The translations under genes were made by a program, and so were the position numbers. A stretch of DNA of 64,000 bases, from NCBI RefSeq assembly GCF_000585335.1, contig NZ_KK073872.1:1851283-1915282 (forward strand). The letters are read 5' to 3'. Origin of the DNA: Cloacibacillus evryensis DSM 19522 (lineage in GTDB: Bacteria; Synergistota; Synergistia; Synergistales; Synergistaceae). Of this stretch, positions 17,440 to 26,130 are shown piece after piece (the first letter of the stretch is position 1; every line of letters starts with the position of its first letter). The notes beneath the pieces are model-generated. The model did not search any database and was not told where the DNA came from. It saw only the letters and a program-made list of their open reading frames with translations.

Positions 17440-18208
17440 GATCATCCTCGAGGTAAAAAACCTGTCAATAAACTTCGGCGGCCTGAAAGCGGTGGACAGC
17501 GTGAGCTTTGAGATAAAGCGAGGCGAGATACTCGGCCTGCTGGGGCCGAACGGAGCCGGAAAGACCACCTGCTTCAACATGATATCCGGAGTCTATAAAC
17601 CAACGGATGGAGAGATACTTCTGAACGGCATGAAGACAAACGGACTCCCTCCGTACAGGATGGCGGCGCTCGGCGTCGGCAGGACCTTTCAGGTGGTAAA
17701 ACCATTCAGCGGGCTGTCGGTTCTGGACAATGTGATCGTCGCCCTCGGAATGATGAAATACGGCAGCTTCCGTCTTTCGTGGAAATTCTGGAACACGGAG
17801 GAGAGCCGCCTGCAGGCGACGGACATCCTACGGAGGGTCGGACTGGCTGACAAAGCCCTTATCAAGGCCGCGCTGCTGCCGCTCGGCAATCTGCGCAAGC
17901 TGGAGATAGCCAGAGCGCTCGCGCTCGAACCGAAGCTGCTTCTTCTCGACGAATGCTTCTCCGGCCTAAGGCATGAGGAGATAAAGGCCACGGAAGAACT
18001 GATAATGGGGATACGTGAGGACGGCGTCTCAGTGCTCTTTATCGAACACAACATGCGCGTGGCGATGGGGCTGTCCGACCGAATAGTGGTGCTCGACCAC
18101 GGACGCAAACTCGCGGAGGGCCTGCCCGCCGAGATAAGCGCCGATCCGGCCGTAATCGAGGCATATCTTGGAAAGGGGGACTGCGCCGATGCTGCTGAGC
18201 GTAAGTGA
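17423..18208 (+). CDS. livG: Branched-chain amino acid ABC transporter ATPase LivG
   Basis: A 261-residue ABC ATPase with Walker A GPNGAGKTTC (~residues 42-51) and Walker B-like LLLLDECFSGL. Family tail IEAYLG is present. The signature loop region reads LPLGNLRKLEIARALA, lacking the canonical LSGGQ in the form usual for LivG (YGxQRxLEIARAL), so the local sequence is somewhat divergent. The start could be GTG 17423 or TTG 17432; GGGAGG 8 nt before 17432 favours the latter. It overlaps livM and is overlapped by livF. Confidence 0.9.
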   Translation: MPRLSEIILEVKNLSINFGGLKAVDSVSFEIKRGEILGLLGPNGAGKTTCFNMISGVYKPTDGEILLNGMKTNGLPPYRMAALGVGRTFQVVKPFSGLSVLDNVIVALGMMKYGSFRLSWKFWNTEESRLQATDILRRVGLADKALIKAALLPLGNLRKLEIARALALEPKLLLLDECFSGLRHEEIKATEELIMGIREDGVSVLFIEHNMRVAMGLSDRIVVLDHGRKLAEGLPAEISADPAVIEAYLGKGDCADAAERK

Positions 18209-18893
18209 CATGCGCGTCGCCTACGGCGACATCGAGGCGGTGCACGGCATAAGTTTTGAGGTCGCGCAGGGCGAACTTGTTTCGATAATCGGCGCGAACG
18301 GCGCGGGCAAAACTACGACGCTGCGCGCGCTGATGGGGCTTCAGCCCCTGCGCGCCGGCAAAATAATCTTTGAGGGCCGGGACATAACAAGCCTGCCGGC
18401 GCACAAGAGGTCGGCGATGGGGATAAAGATAGTCCCCGAAAGGGCGCGCTGTTTCCCGCAGCTTTCCGTCTATGAGAATCTCAAAATGGGCGTCTACGGG
18501 ATGCAGTCGAAGCTTGCGGGAAAACTTGCGATGATCTATGAATTATTTCCCATATTAAAAGAACGAAGCACGCAGCTCGCGAGCACCCTCTCCGGCGGCG
18601 AACAGCAGCAGCTCGCGATCGCCCGCGCCCTGGTATCCGAACCTAAGCTGCTCTTTGTGGACGAGGTCTCCATGGGGTTGATGCCGAAGCTGACGGAGCA
18701 GGTCTTCAAGGTGCTGCGCTCGCTTAACCGGGACAAAAATATAACGATCCTGCTCGTTGAACAAAACGCCCTCGCCTCCCTGCGCATCTCCGACAGAGGA
18801 TATGTGCTGGAGACCGGACGTATAAACATATCGGGTTCAAGCGCCGAACTCCTCGCCGACAAGCGGGTGAGAGAGGCGTATTTAGGCGCATAA
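18189..18893 (+). CDS. livF: Branched-chain amino acid ABC transporter ATPase LivF
   Basis: A 234-residue ABC ATPase. Walker A GANGAGKTTT (~residues 36-45), signature LSGGEQQQLAIARAL and Walker B KLLFVDEVSMGL are all intact. The length and the C-terminal REAYLG are those of LivF. Start ATG 18189 lies inside the end of livG, with AAGGGGGA 8 nt upstream. It pairs with LivG to power the LivHM permease. Confidence 0.92.
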   Translation: MLLSVSDMRVAYGDIEAVHGISFEVAQGELVSIIGANGAGKTTTLRALMGLQPLRAGKIIFEGRDITSLPAHKRSAMGIKIVPERARCFPQLSVYENLKMGVYGMQSKLAGKLAMIYELFPILKERSTQLASTLSGGEQQQLAIARALVSEPKLLFVDEVSMGLMPKLTEQVFKVLRSLNRDKNITILLVEQNALASLRISDRGYVLETGRINISGSSAELLADKRVREAYLGA

Positions 18894-18917
18894 AATATAC
18901 CGGAGGTGTTCTGTATC

Positions 18918-20075
18918 ATGAAAAAAAGTTTTAGCGTTTTAATTGCGGCGCTCGCTCTCGCGCTCGTCGTCTTGACCGGCGGCGCGATGGCGGCTGACAC
19001 GATCAAGATCGGCATGCTCGCCCCTCTCACCGGCTTCGCCGCGGCTGACGGTTTCAGCGTTTACGAGTCCGTAAAGATCGCTGTTGACAAGGTGAACAAA
19101 GAGGGCGGATTGCTGGGTAAAAAGGTCGAACTCGTCTGCTACGACGACGCCGCCGACCCGAAACAGTCCGTGCCGCTGGCCAACAAGCTCATCGGCCAGG
19201 ACGGCGTCGCCGCCTTTGTCGCGGGCTCCTACAGCCTTCCGACAAGAGCGGTCTCCACGATATTCAATGACGAAGAGATACCGCTCGTCTCGGCGTACGC
19301 CCTGCACCCTGACATAACAAAGGGCGACTACACCTTCCGCAACGGCTTCCTCGGAACGGTTGAGGGCAAGGGCGCGGCGTACACGGCGGTGAAGCTCCTC
19401 AAGGCGAAAAAGATCGCCCTCATCGTCAGCGACAACGACTTTGGCACGACCCTCGCCCAGGGCTTTGACGCGTACCTCGCTAAGCACCCCGAGGCAAAGA
19501 TCGTCTCTCAGCAGAAGTATCCGATGAGTGAAAAGGATTTCAAACCCTACCTTTCAAAGATGAAGGCGGCCAATCCTGACGTCGTATTCTTCAGCGGCTA
19601 CTACTTCCAGGTGGGACCGGCGATGAAACAGGCACAGGAGATGGGCATCAAAGTGCAGTTCATCGGAGAAGAGGGCGCCGATTCCCCGAAGACCACCGAG
19701 ATAGCGGGCAAAGCTTCCGAAGGGCTCATCATCGTGACAAACCTCAACCGCGACGACAAACGCAAAGAGGTGCAGGAATTCCTCGCCACATACCGCAAGC
19801 TGCACAAGATAGAACCTGACATGGTCGGAGCGTCGGCCTACGACGCCTTCATGCTGCTAGTGAACGCCATCAAGCAGGCCAAGACCACGGACGGCCCCGC
19901 GGTGGCAAAGGCGCTCGCGGCGACGAAAAACTATAACGGCCTCACGGGAGTGATCAGCGGCTTCACGCCCGAGGGCGAAGTCGTCAAACCGGTGCAGATA
20001 CAGATAGTGAAGGACGGAAAGTTCCGTTACTATGGAGTAGTGACCGATAAAGAGATCATCACGCCAGGCAAATAA
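18918..20075 (+). CDS. livK: Branched-chain amino acid ABC transporter substrate-binding protein
   Basis: A 385-residue periplasmic binding protein of the LivJ/LivK (type 1) family. Residues ~1-25 form a signal peptide (KKSF, a hydrophobic stretch, then GGAMAADT with probable cleavage after AMA). Mature-domain landmarks are IKIGMLAPLTG, KVNKEGGLLGKKVELVCYDDAADPKQ and VFFSGYYFQVGPAMKQAQEMG. Start ATG 18918 has CGGAGG 10 nt upstream. Last gene of the liv operon, before a strong terminator. Confidence 0.93.
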   Translation: MKKSFSVLIAALALALVVLTGGAMAADTIKIGMLAPLTGFAAADGFSVYESVKIAVDKVNKEGGLLGKKVELVCYDDAADPKQSVPLANKLIGQDGVAAFVAGSYSLPTRAVSTIFNDEEIPLVSAYALHPDITKGDYTFRNGFLGTVEGKGAAYTAVKLLKAKKIALIVSDNDFGTTLAQGFDAYLAKHPEAKIVSQQKYPMSEKDFKPYLSKMKAANPDVVFFSGYYFQVGPAMKQAQEMGIKVQFIGEEGADSPKTTEIAGKASEGLIIVTNLNRDDKRKEVQEFLATYRKLHKIEPDMVGASAYDAFMLLVNAIKQAKTTDGPAVAKALAATKNYNGLTGVISGFTPEGEVVKPVQIQIVKDGKFRYYGVVTDKEIITPGK

Positions 20076-20092
20076 GAAACCTCAGTCAAAAA

Positions 20093-20130
20093 AATTCCCG
20101 CGCGGATATTCAGACATCCGTGCGGGAATT
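20093..20130. terminator. Bidirectional terminator between livK and the antiporter gene
   Basis: AATTCCCGCGCGGAT (20093-20107) pairs with ATCCGTGCGGGAATT (20116-20130), one G-T wobble, flanked by A-run on the left and T-run on the right. It serves the convergent livK and NhaC-type genes. Confidence 0.85.
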
Positions 20131-20156
20131 TTGTATCCAGCAACAAAATTTGATTC

Positions 20157-21464
20157 TTAGTAAATGACGAGCGCTCCGATCATCGCGGCAATGAATATCG
20201 GGATATTGTAGTGCAGGAAGGTCGGCACACAGGTATCCCAGATATGATTATGCTGGCCGTCGGCGTTCAGTCCCGAGGTAGGGCCTAGCGTCGAATCGGA
20301 GGCCGGAGAACCGGCGTCGCCGAGAGCCGCGGCGGCCGCGATCAGGCAGGTGGTGGCGCCGATGGAGAAACCTAGCTGCGCCGCAAGCGGGCAATAGATC
20401 GCGGCGATGACGGGGATCGTGCCGAACGAGGTGCCGATGCCCATAGTCACGAGAAGACCGACCGCGAGCATGAGGAAAGCGCCCCAGAAGCGGCTGCCGC
20501 CGACAACGCCGACGACGCTTGATACGAGAGTGTCAACGGATTTCGTTTCACGCAGGACATTTCCGTAGCCCGCCGCGATAAGCATGACGAAGGCGATAAG
20601 TCCCATTATCTCAAGGCCGCCCATAAAGGTGCTGTCGATATCCTTCCATTCGATAGTGCGCGTAAGTATCATCACGATGATGGCGGCGAGGGCGCCGAGA
20701 GGCAAAGAGCCCGTCATGAGCTGCGCGGCAAAGGCCACGATGATGGCGAGGAAGGCAAGAACGTGCGTCCGCGTGAATTTCTCCTCCGGCAGGTCCATAT
20801 TGGCGCCGATGATCGGCTTGTTCTCATAGATGCGCGGCTTCCGGTAGGAAATGTGGAGCGCGATGAGAAGCCCGGCAATCATACCCGCTCCGATTATCCA
20901 CGTATAATGGAAGACTCCGGCCTTTGCGATCTCCATTCCGTTGCGTCCCATCTCGCTGGAGACTATTCCGTGGAAGATGAGCCCGAAGCCGACGGGAAGC
21001 GCGATGTATGGTGCTTTGAGGCCGAAGGTGAGCGCGCAGGCCGCCGCGCGGCGGTCCATTTTAAGTTCGTTGAAGAGCAGAAGCAGGGGCGGTATGAGGA
21101 TCGGAATAAACGCGATATGGACGGGAACAAGGTTCTGTGACATACAGGCGATGACCACCAGGATATAGAGAAGAATGTACTTTCTCCCCTTAACGACTTT
21201 CGCTATCTTCTTGCAGGCGATCGAGGCGATGCCGGTCTGCCCTATCGCGACAGCGAAGGTCCCGAGCAGAAAATAGGCGAGCGCGGTCTCGGCGTTGCCG
21301 CCCATACCGCTGATTAGAGTCCCCATCGTGTCGGAGATATTCATCCCCGCGCTGAGCCCCGCAACCAGCGCCGCGATGAGAAGAGCAAGTACAATGTTGA
21401 GGTTCAATAGGCAGAGCGCGATCATCACAATGACAGAAATAACTACTGGGTTCATTAAAATCAT
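20157..21464 (-). CDS. NhaC/YuiF-type Na+/H+ antiporter family transporter
   Basis: A 435-residue membrane protein of the ion-transporter superfamily, with about 11-12 hydrophobic segments. Family hallmarks are GTSFGTIPVIAAIYCPLA and the C-terminal DAGSPASDSTLGPTSGLNADGQHNH. This branch (YuiF-like) is annotated as Na+/H+ antiporter but some members are thought to carry amino acids such as histidine; the hutU gene elsewhere in the window makes histidine possible but is not evidence. Start ATG 21464 has AGGAGG 7 nt upstream; the longer frame to 21494 has none. Confidence 0.85.
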   Translation of the reverse strand: MILMNPVVISVIVMIALCLLNLNIVLALLIAALVAGLSAGMNISDTMGTLISGMGGNAETALAYFLLGTFAVAIGQTGIASIACKKIAKVVKGRKYILLYILVVIACMSQNLVPVHIAFIPILIPPLLLLFNELKMDRRAAACALTFGLKAPYIALPVGFGLIFHGIVSSEMGRNGMEIAKAGVFHYTWIIGAGMIAGLLIALHISYRKPRIYENKPIIGANMDLPEEKFTRTHVLAFLAIIVAFAAQLMTGSLPLGALAAIIVMILTRTIEWKDIDSTFMGGLEIMGLIAFVMLIAAGYGNVLRETKSVDTLVSSVVGVVGGSRFWGAFLMLAVGLLVTMGIGTSFGTIPVIAAIYCPLAAQLGFSIGATTCLIAAAAALGDAGSPASDSTLGPTSGLNADGQHNHIWDTCVPTFLHYNIPIFIAAMIGALVIY

Positions 21465-21803
21465 CAGGTTTCCTCCTGTTTGTTTGATTTGCATTGATAT
21501 ATATCCTTGCCGGCCTGAATAATATACCTCAATAATTTATATAAGTCTATATTACATTTTACTTTTTATTAAAATACTAATGACCTCATATATACCGTAA
21601 ATAAAAACTATAATCGCATATATAATTTACTTTCTAACTATAAAATTTTTAAGCTATGTATATATAATTTTTGACACTTTTATTTATAGTAAGTATATTA
21701 ATATAAGAACGCTTTAATCAAATAAATTGATGTTGCGCCCCATGATAGGCGAGGCATAGGGCAGTCCTCGTGTCATAGCGGTTCGGCGTCAGTACGCAAA
21801 GCG
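21465..21803. other. AT-rich intergenic region
   Basis: About 340 bp without a gene between the antiporter start and the end of the ABC exporter operon. The only clear signal is a plus-strand promoter-like pair at 21671-21699; its downstream stretch to 21800 codes for nothing recognisable. Confidence 0.6.
21671..21699 (+). promoter_or_regulatory. Orphan sigma-70-type promoter
   Basis: TTGACA at 21671-21676, 17-bp spacer, TATATT at 21694-21699. It points towards the 3' end of the minus-strand ABC gene and has no gene to drive, so it may make an antisense or small RNA, or be a chance match in AT-rich DNA. Confidence 0.35.
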
Positions 21804-23699
21804 TCATTCCAGTTCAAAAGCTCCGGTGTAAAGCCGATAATACTGCCCCTTCTGCGCGAGCAGCTCTTCGTGGCTGCCGCGTTCTATGATCCGTCCATGC
21901 TCCAGCACGATGATAACGTCGGCGTTTTTTACCGTGGAGAGCCGGTGCGCGATGACGAAAACGGTCCTCCCCTCCATCAGCGCGTCCATGCCGCGCTGGA
22001 CGATGGCCTCCGTCCTGGTGTCAATGGAGGAGGTAGCCTCGTCAAGTATCATCACGGGCGGATCGGCGACGGCGGCCCTGGCGATGGAGATCAGCTGACG
22101 CTGCCCCTGCGAAAGGTTGGCGCCGTTGCCGAAGAGCGTCGTCCGGTAACCATCAGGCAGACGCGTGATAAAATCGTCCGCGCCGGCCAGCCTGGCCGCG
22201 GCGGCGCATTCTCCGTCAGCGGCGTCAAGCCTTCCGTAACGGATGTTGTCCATGACTGTCCCGGTAAAGAGGCTGGTATCCTGCAGAACGACGCCCACCG
22301 CGCGCCGAAGGTCGCTTTTTCTGATCCTGCCTATGTCTATTCCGTCGTAACTGATAGTGCCGTCGGCAATATCGTAAAAGCGGTTGAGCAGATTCGTGAT
22401 GGTGGTTTTACCCGCGCCGGTAGCGCCGACGAAAGCCACCTTCTGCCCCGGTTTCGCGCAGAGCGTGATACCGTGCAGTATCTTTTTTCCCTTTTCATAT
22501 TCAAAATCCACCTCCGAGAGACGTATGTCGCCGGTCAGCTTGGTATAGGAGGATCTTCCGCCAGCCGCGCCGGGAGATCTCCACGCCCAGACGCCGGTGC
22601 GTCCGCCGCATTCCGTGAGCCCGCCGTCTCCCCCTTCGCGGACGTTGACGAGCGTCACGCAGCCGCCGTCCGGCTCCGGGCGTTCATCCATCATCTCAAA
22701 GATACGTCTGGCGCCCGCGAGCCCCGCAACGACGGCGTTGATCTGATGCGTTACCTGGTTGATGTTGCCGACGAACTGTTTGGTCATGTTGAGAAAGGGC
22801 ACTACGATGCTGATGCTCAGGGCCAACCCGGAGAAGCTGACGTTCGGCGCGTTGAAAATGAGCAGGGCGCCTCCGGTCAGTGCGACGGCGACATAGAGGA
22901 TGTTGCCGATGTTGTTGAGGATCGGGCCAAGAATGTTGGCGTACCTATTGGCGCGTTCCGATTCCGTAAACAGTTCGTCGTTCAGCCTGTCAAAATCGGC
23001 TTTGCTTTCTTCCTCGTGGCAGAAGACTTTAACGACCTTCTGCCCGTTCATGATCTCTTCCGTCAGTCCCTCGACCCTGCCAAGAGCGGTCTGCTGCCGG
23101 AAGAAGTGCCTCGCGGAACCTCCGCCGACCTTCTTCGTGACGAAGTACATGACCAGCGTTCCCAGCAGCACCACCAGCGTCAGCCACAGGCAGTAGTAGA
23201 GCATTATCGCAAGGACCGTCGCGACTGTGACCGAAGAGACGAGCAGCTGCGGGAAGCTCTGAGAGATCATTTGGCGCAGCGTGTCAATATCGTTCGTGTA
23301 ACGGCTCATGATGTCGCCGTGGTCATTGGCGTCAAAGTATTGGACGGGAAGACTCTGCATGTCGCCAAACATCCTTACGCGCAGCTTTTTCAGCGTCCCC
23401 TGTGTCATGACGGCCATCATCCGGCTGAATGTGAAGGAGGCGGCCAGAGAGATTGCATAGAGCACTATAAGAACGGCGACGATCCTAAGTATCCCTGCTC
23501 CGGCGGCGTTCCAGTCCCCGCTTTCCCAGCTTCCCTCCACGATGGCGATAGCTTTCTGCATAAAGACGGCGGGCAGGGCGCCCACCGCCGCGCTGGCCGC
23601 GATGCAGACTGCCGCGGCCGGCAGCATGAGCGGATAGAAATCCCGCATCGTTTTCAGCAGGCGCGCGGCGGTCCGCCAGTTAACGCCGTTATTCTTCAT
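21804..23699 (-). CDS. ABC exporter, second half (transmembrane plus ATPase domain)
   Basis: A 631-residue fused permease/ATPase. Six membrane helices fill residues ~15-330; the ATPase has Walker A GATGAGKTTI, signature NLSQGQRQLISIARA and Walker B VMILDEATSSIDTRT. Between the membrane and ATPase domains lies a Gly-rich insert of about 40 residues (VREGGDGGLTECGG...), not normal for the family. It starts at ATG 23699, overlapping the preceding half-exporter by 11 bp, so the two form a heterodimer. Probably a drug/lipid/peptide exporter under MarR control; the cargo is unknown. Confidence 0.9.
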   Translation of the reverse strand: MKNNGVNWRTAARLLKTMRDFYPLMLPAAAVCIAASAAVGALPAVFMQKAIAIVEGSWESGDWNAAGAGILRIVAVLIVLYAISLAASFTFSRMMAVMTQGTLKKLRVRMFGDMQSLPVQYFDANDHGDIMSRYTNDIDTLRQMISQSFPQLLVSSVTVATVLAIMLYYCLWLTLVVLLGTLVMYFVTKKVGGGSARHFFRQQTALGRVEGLTEEIMNGQKVVKVFCHEEESKADFDRLNDELFTESERANRYANILGPILNNIGNILYVAVALTGGALLIFNAPNVSFSGLALSISIVVPFLNMTKQFVGNINQVTHQINAVVAGLAGARRIFEMMDERPEPDGGCVTLVNVREGGDGGLTECGGRTGVWAWRSPGAAGGRSSYTKLTGDIRLSEVDFEYEKGKKILHGITLCAKPGQKVAFVGATGAGKTTITNLLNRFYDIADGTISYDGIDIGRIRKSDLRRAVGVVLQDTSLFTGTVMDNIRYGRLDAADGECAAAARLAGADDFITRLPDGYRTTLFGNGANLSQGQRQLISIARAAVADPPVMILDEATSSIDTRTEAIVQRGMDALMEGRTVFVIAHRLSTVKNADVIIVLEHGRIIERGSHEELLAQKGQYYRLYTGAFELE

Positions 23700-25434
23700 C
23701 CGTATCACCGGCCCTGTTCTGAAAATTATAGATGTCGCGATAGATATCATTCTCCGCCAGGAGCTCGGCATGAGTCCCCGCGGCACTGATGGAACCGCGG
23801 TCCATGACGATGATCCTGTCGGCATCCTGCACGGAAGTGATGCGCTGCGCGATGATGATCTTCGTCGTTTCCGGCATATACTCCCGCAATGCCTTCCTGA
23901 TCGCCGCGTCGGTCCTGGTATCGACGGCGCTGGTGGAATCGTCAAGTATCAGTATTTTGGGCTTTTTCAGCAGCGCCCTCGCGATGCACAGGCGCTGTTT
24001 TTGCCCGCCGGAAACGTTGGTCCCGCCCTGTTCGATATGCGTGTCGTAACCGCGCGGCAGCCGCGCGATAAATTCGTCCGCGCAGGCCATCCGGCAGGCG
24101 GCCTTTATTTCCTCGTCGGTCGCTTCCTTGCCTCCCCAGAGCAGGTTTTCTTTGACGGTACCGGAGAAAAGAACATTCTTCTGCAGCACGACCGCAACCT
24201 GATTACGCAGCGTTTCAAGATCGTAGCTCCTTACGTCCGCTCCGCCGACCTTTACGACGCCCTCAGTAGCGTCGTAAAGCCGCGGGATCAGCTGGATCAG
24301 CGTAGATTTGGAGGAACCGGTGCCGCCGATGATGCCGACTGTCTCCCCCGAACCGATCCGCAGGTCAATATTTGAAAGGGCCATGCGCTTCGCTTCAGAA
24401 GAATATTTAAAGCTGACTCCTTCGAAAGAGACCGATCCGTCGGCCACGCCGTACAAAGGGGCTTTCGGATTTTCAAGCGAGCTTTTTTCCGTGAGGACCT
24501 CCACGATGCGTTTTCCCGACTCGTCCGCCATGACGATCATCACAAAAACCATAGATAACATCATCAGGCTATTCAGCATCATAAAGCTATAGGTAAGCAG
24601 CGCGGAAAACTGCCCAACATCAAGCCCGGCCGCACGGGTGACGATGATCGTACGCGAACCGAACAGAAGGACGAATATCATGACGGCGTACATGCAGAAC
24701 TGCATCAGCGGACCGTTCAGCGCCAGGATCAGTTCCGCCTTCGTGAAATCGCGGCAGACATCCTCTGCCGCCGCGGTAAATTTTTCGAGTTCGTACTCCT
24801 CCCTTACGAATGATTTTACGACGCGGATGCCTTTCACATTCTCCTGGATCGAACTGTTCAGCTTGTCATATTTTTTAAAGACCTTTTTGAAGAGCGGCAT
24901 TGTTTTGCGGATGACAAGCACCAGTCCAAAGGCAAGAAGGGGAACGGCAAAAAGGAATATCCACGCCATTCGCCCGCCCATCACGAAGGCCATCACAAAG
25001 GCGAATATGAGCATCAGCGGCGAACGGATGGCCATGCGGATGAGCATCATGTAGGCATTCTGCACATTGGTGACATCCGTGGTCATGCGCGTGACCAGTG
25101 AAGAGGCCATAAATTTATCGATGTTTTCAAATGAGTATCTCTGAATGCTGTAAAACATATCCTTGCGGAGGTTGCGGGCAAGGCCGCAGGAGGCAGTGGC
25201 GCAGGCGGCTCCGGCTGCGGCGCCGAAAAACAGCGACAATACGGAGCAGGCGCCCAAGGCGGCGCCGCAAAGGATGACCTCACCGATATCGCAGCCATTC
25301 TTGATCTTATTGATCAATATCGCGATGACAAATGGAATGATACATTCCATCGCAACCTCCAGGGAGACGAGGATAGGCGTGACGATCGATAACCTCTTGT
25401 ACTCCCTGATACTTTTGGCAAGTTCCCTGATCAT
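23689..25434 (-). CDS. ABC exporter, first half (transmembrane plus ATPase domain)
   Basis: A 581-residue fused permease/ATPase. Membrane region ~residues 10-310; the ATPase has Walker A GGTGSSKSTLIQ (Ser in place of the usual Gly in GxGKS), signature NVSGGQKQRLCIARA and Walker B ILILDDSTSAVDTRT. The Asp-Asp at the Walker B end (LILDDS) replaces the catalytic Glu, so this half carries the degenerate ATP site typical of heterodimeric exporters. Start ATG 25434 has AAAGGA about 12 nt upstream. It follows the MarR gene by 53 bp. Confidence 0.9.
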   Translation of the reverse strand: MIRELAKSIREYKRLSIVTPILVSLEVAMECIIPFVIAILINKIKNGCDIGEVILCGAALGACSVLSLFFGAAAGAACATASCGLARNLRKDMFYSIQRYSFENIDKFMASSLVTRMTTDVTNVQNAYMMLIRMAIRSPLMLIFAFVMAFVMGGRMAWIFLFAVPLLAFGLVLVIRKTMPLFKKVFKKYDKLNSSIQENVKGIRVVKSFVREEYELEKFTAAAEDVCRDFTKAELILALNGPLMQFCMYAVMIFVLLFGSRTIIVTRAAGLDVGQFSALLTYSFMMLNSLMMLSMVFVMIVMADESGKRIVEVLTEKSSLENPKAPLYGVADGSVSFEGVSFKYSSEAKRMALSNIDLRIGSGETVGIIGGTGSSKSTLIQLIPRLYDATEGVVKVGGADVRSYDLETLRNQVAVVLQKNVLFSGTVKENLLWGGKEATDEEIKAACRMACADEFIARLPRGYDTHIEQGGTNVSGGQKQRLCIARALLKKPKILILDDSTSAVDTRTDAAIRKALREYMPETTKIIIAQRITSVQDADRIIVMDRGSISAAGTHAELLAENDIYRDIYNFQNRAGDTDEE

Positions 25435-25487
25435 AAATACTGATGTTCCTTTCAAGGGCGGCGTTTCCGGCGGGAGTTGCGCGGCCC

Positions 25488-25979
25488 CTATTTCCTAATT
25501 TGCATACCGCGCGATCCGTGTGGGCCGTCAAAGCCGGACGGGGCAACCAGTTCGGCGTCATTTTCAACGCCCTCCCAATGCACGAGCATCCTGCCCAGCA
25601 GCTCGTGCAGGATGCCAAGTTCTTCTTCGGAAAAACACGACATCATGCGCTCCGCCTGCCTGCCGTATCTCATTCGCAGATATTTTCCCCGCTCTATCCC
25701 TTCCGCCGTCAGCTTCAATACGATATGCCTCCCGTCACGGCTGCTCCTTACCCTCTCGAGCAGCCCGCCGGCCTCCATCTTGATGATGATCTCACTGAGC
25801 GACCCCGACTGTATCCCCAGCTGGTCCTGAAGTTCACGCTGGAGCATTTCCGGCTGTTCCAGAAGGGCCGTAAGCACGCGCATCTGCCCGCCCTTGCTGT
25901 CAAAGCGGTGGTAGAGATAATGGCCGCTCATACACAACTGAGCCAGGACCTGATGCGATATAGGCCAATCCAGTTTCAT
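25488..25979 (-). CDS. MarR family transcriptional regulator
   Basis: A 163-residue winged-helix regulator; the recognition region is LQRELQDQLGIQSGSLSEIIIKMEAGGLLERVRSSRDGRHIVLKLT, with the wing Asp-Gly-Arg motif. It is the first gene of the ABC exporter operon and probably represses it until a toxic compound binds. Start ATG 25979 has AAGGAGG 10 nt upstream. A perfect 14-bp palindrome over its own -35 box supports autorepression. Confidence 0.9.
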   Translation of the reverse strand: MKLDWPISHQVLAQLCMSGHYLYHRFDSKGGQMRVLTALLEQPEMLQRELQDQLGIQSGSLSEIIIKMEAGGLLERVRSSRDGRHIVLKLTAEGIERGKYLRMRYGRQAERMMSCFSEEELGILHELLGRMLVHWEGVENDAELVAPSGFDGPHGSRGMQIRK

Positions 25980-26007
25980 GAGATGACCGCCTCCTTCGTT
26001 TTTTGTA

Positions 26008-26045
26008 ATTTTAGCGTTTAAACAAAAATTGTCAAGGTACCTTGA
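26008..26045 (-). promoter_or_regulatory. MarR-ABC operon promoter with palindromic operator
   Basis: On the minus strand TTGACA (26030-26035) and TAAAAT (26008-26013) are separated by 16 bp. The perfect palindrome TCAAGGTACCTTGA (26032-26045) covers the -35 box, the expected place for a MarR-type repressor site. Confidence 0.65.
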
Positions 26046-26130
26046 TATTTTTGGTATTGTCGTTTCCTACGACATCGCCGCGTTCAGGAAAGGCGGCGGA
26101 CGGTATCTAACATACGAAGCGCCGGGCGAT

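Noticed and set aside
21870-23789. Plus-strand frame of 639 codons opposite the ABC exporter
   Set aside because: No recognisable protein features; antisense shadow of a gene with intact ABC motifs.
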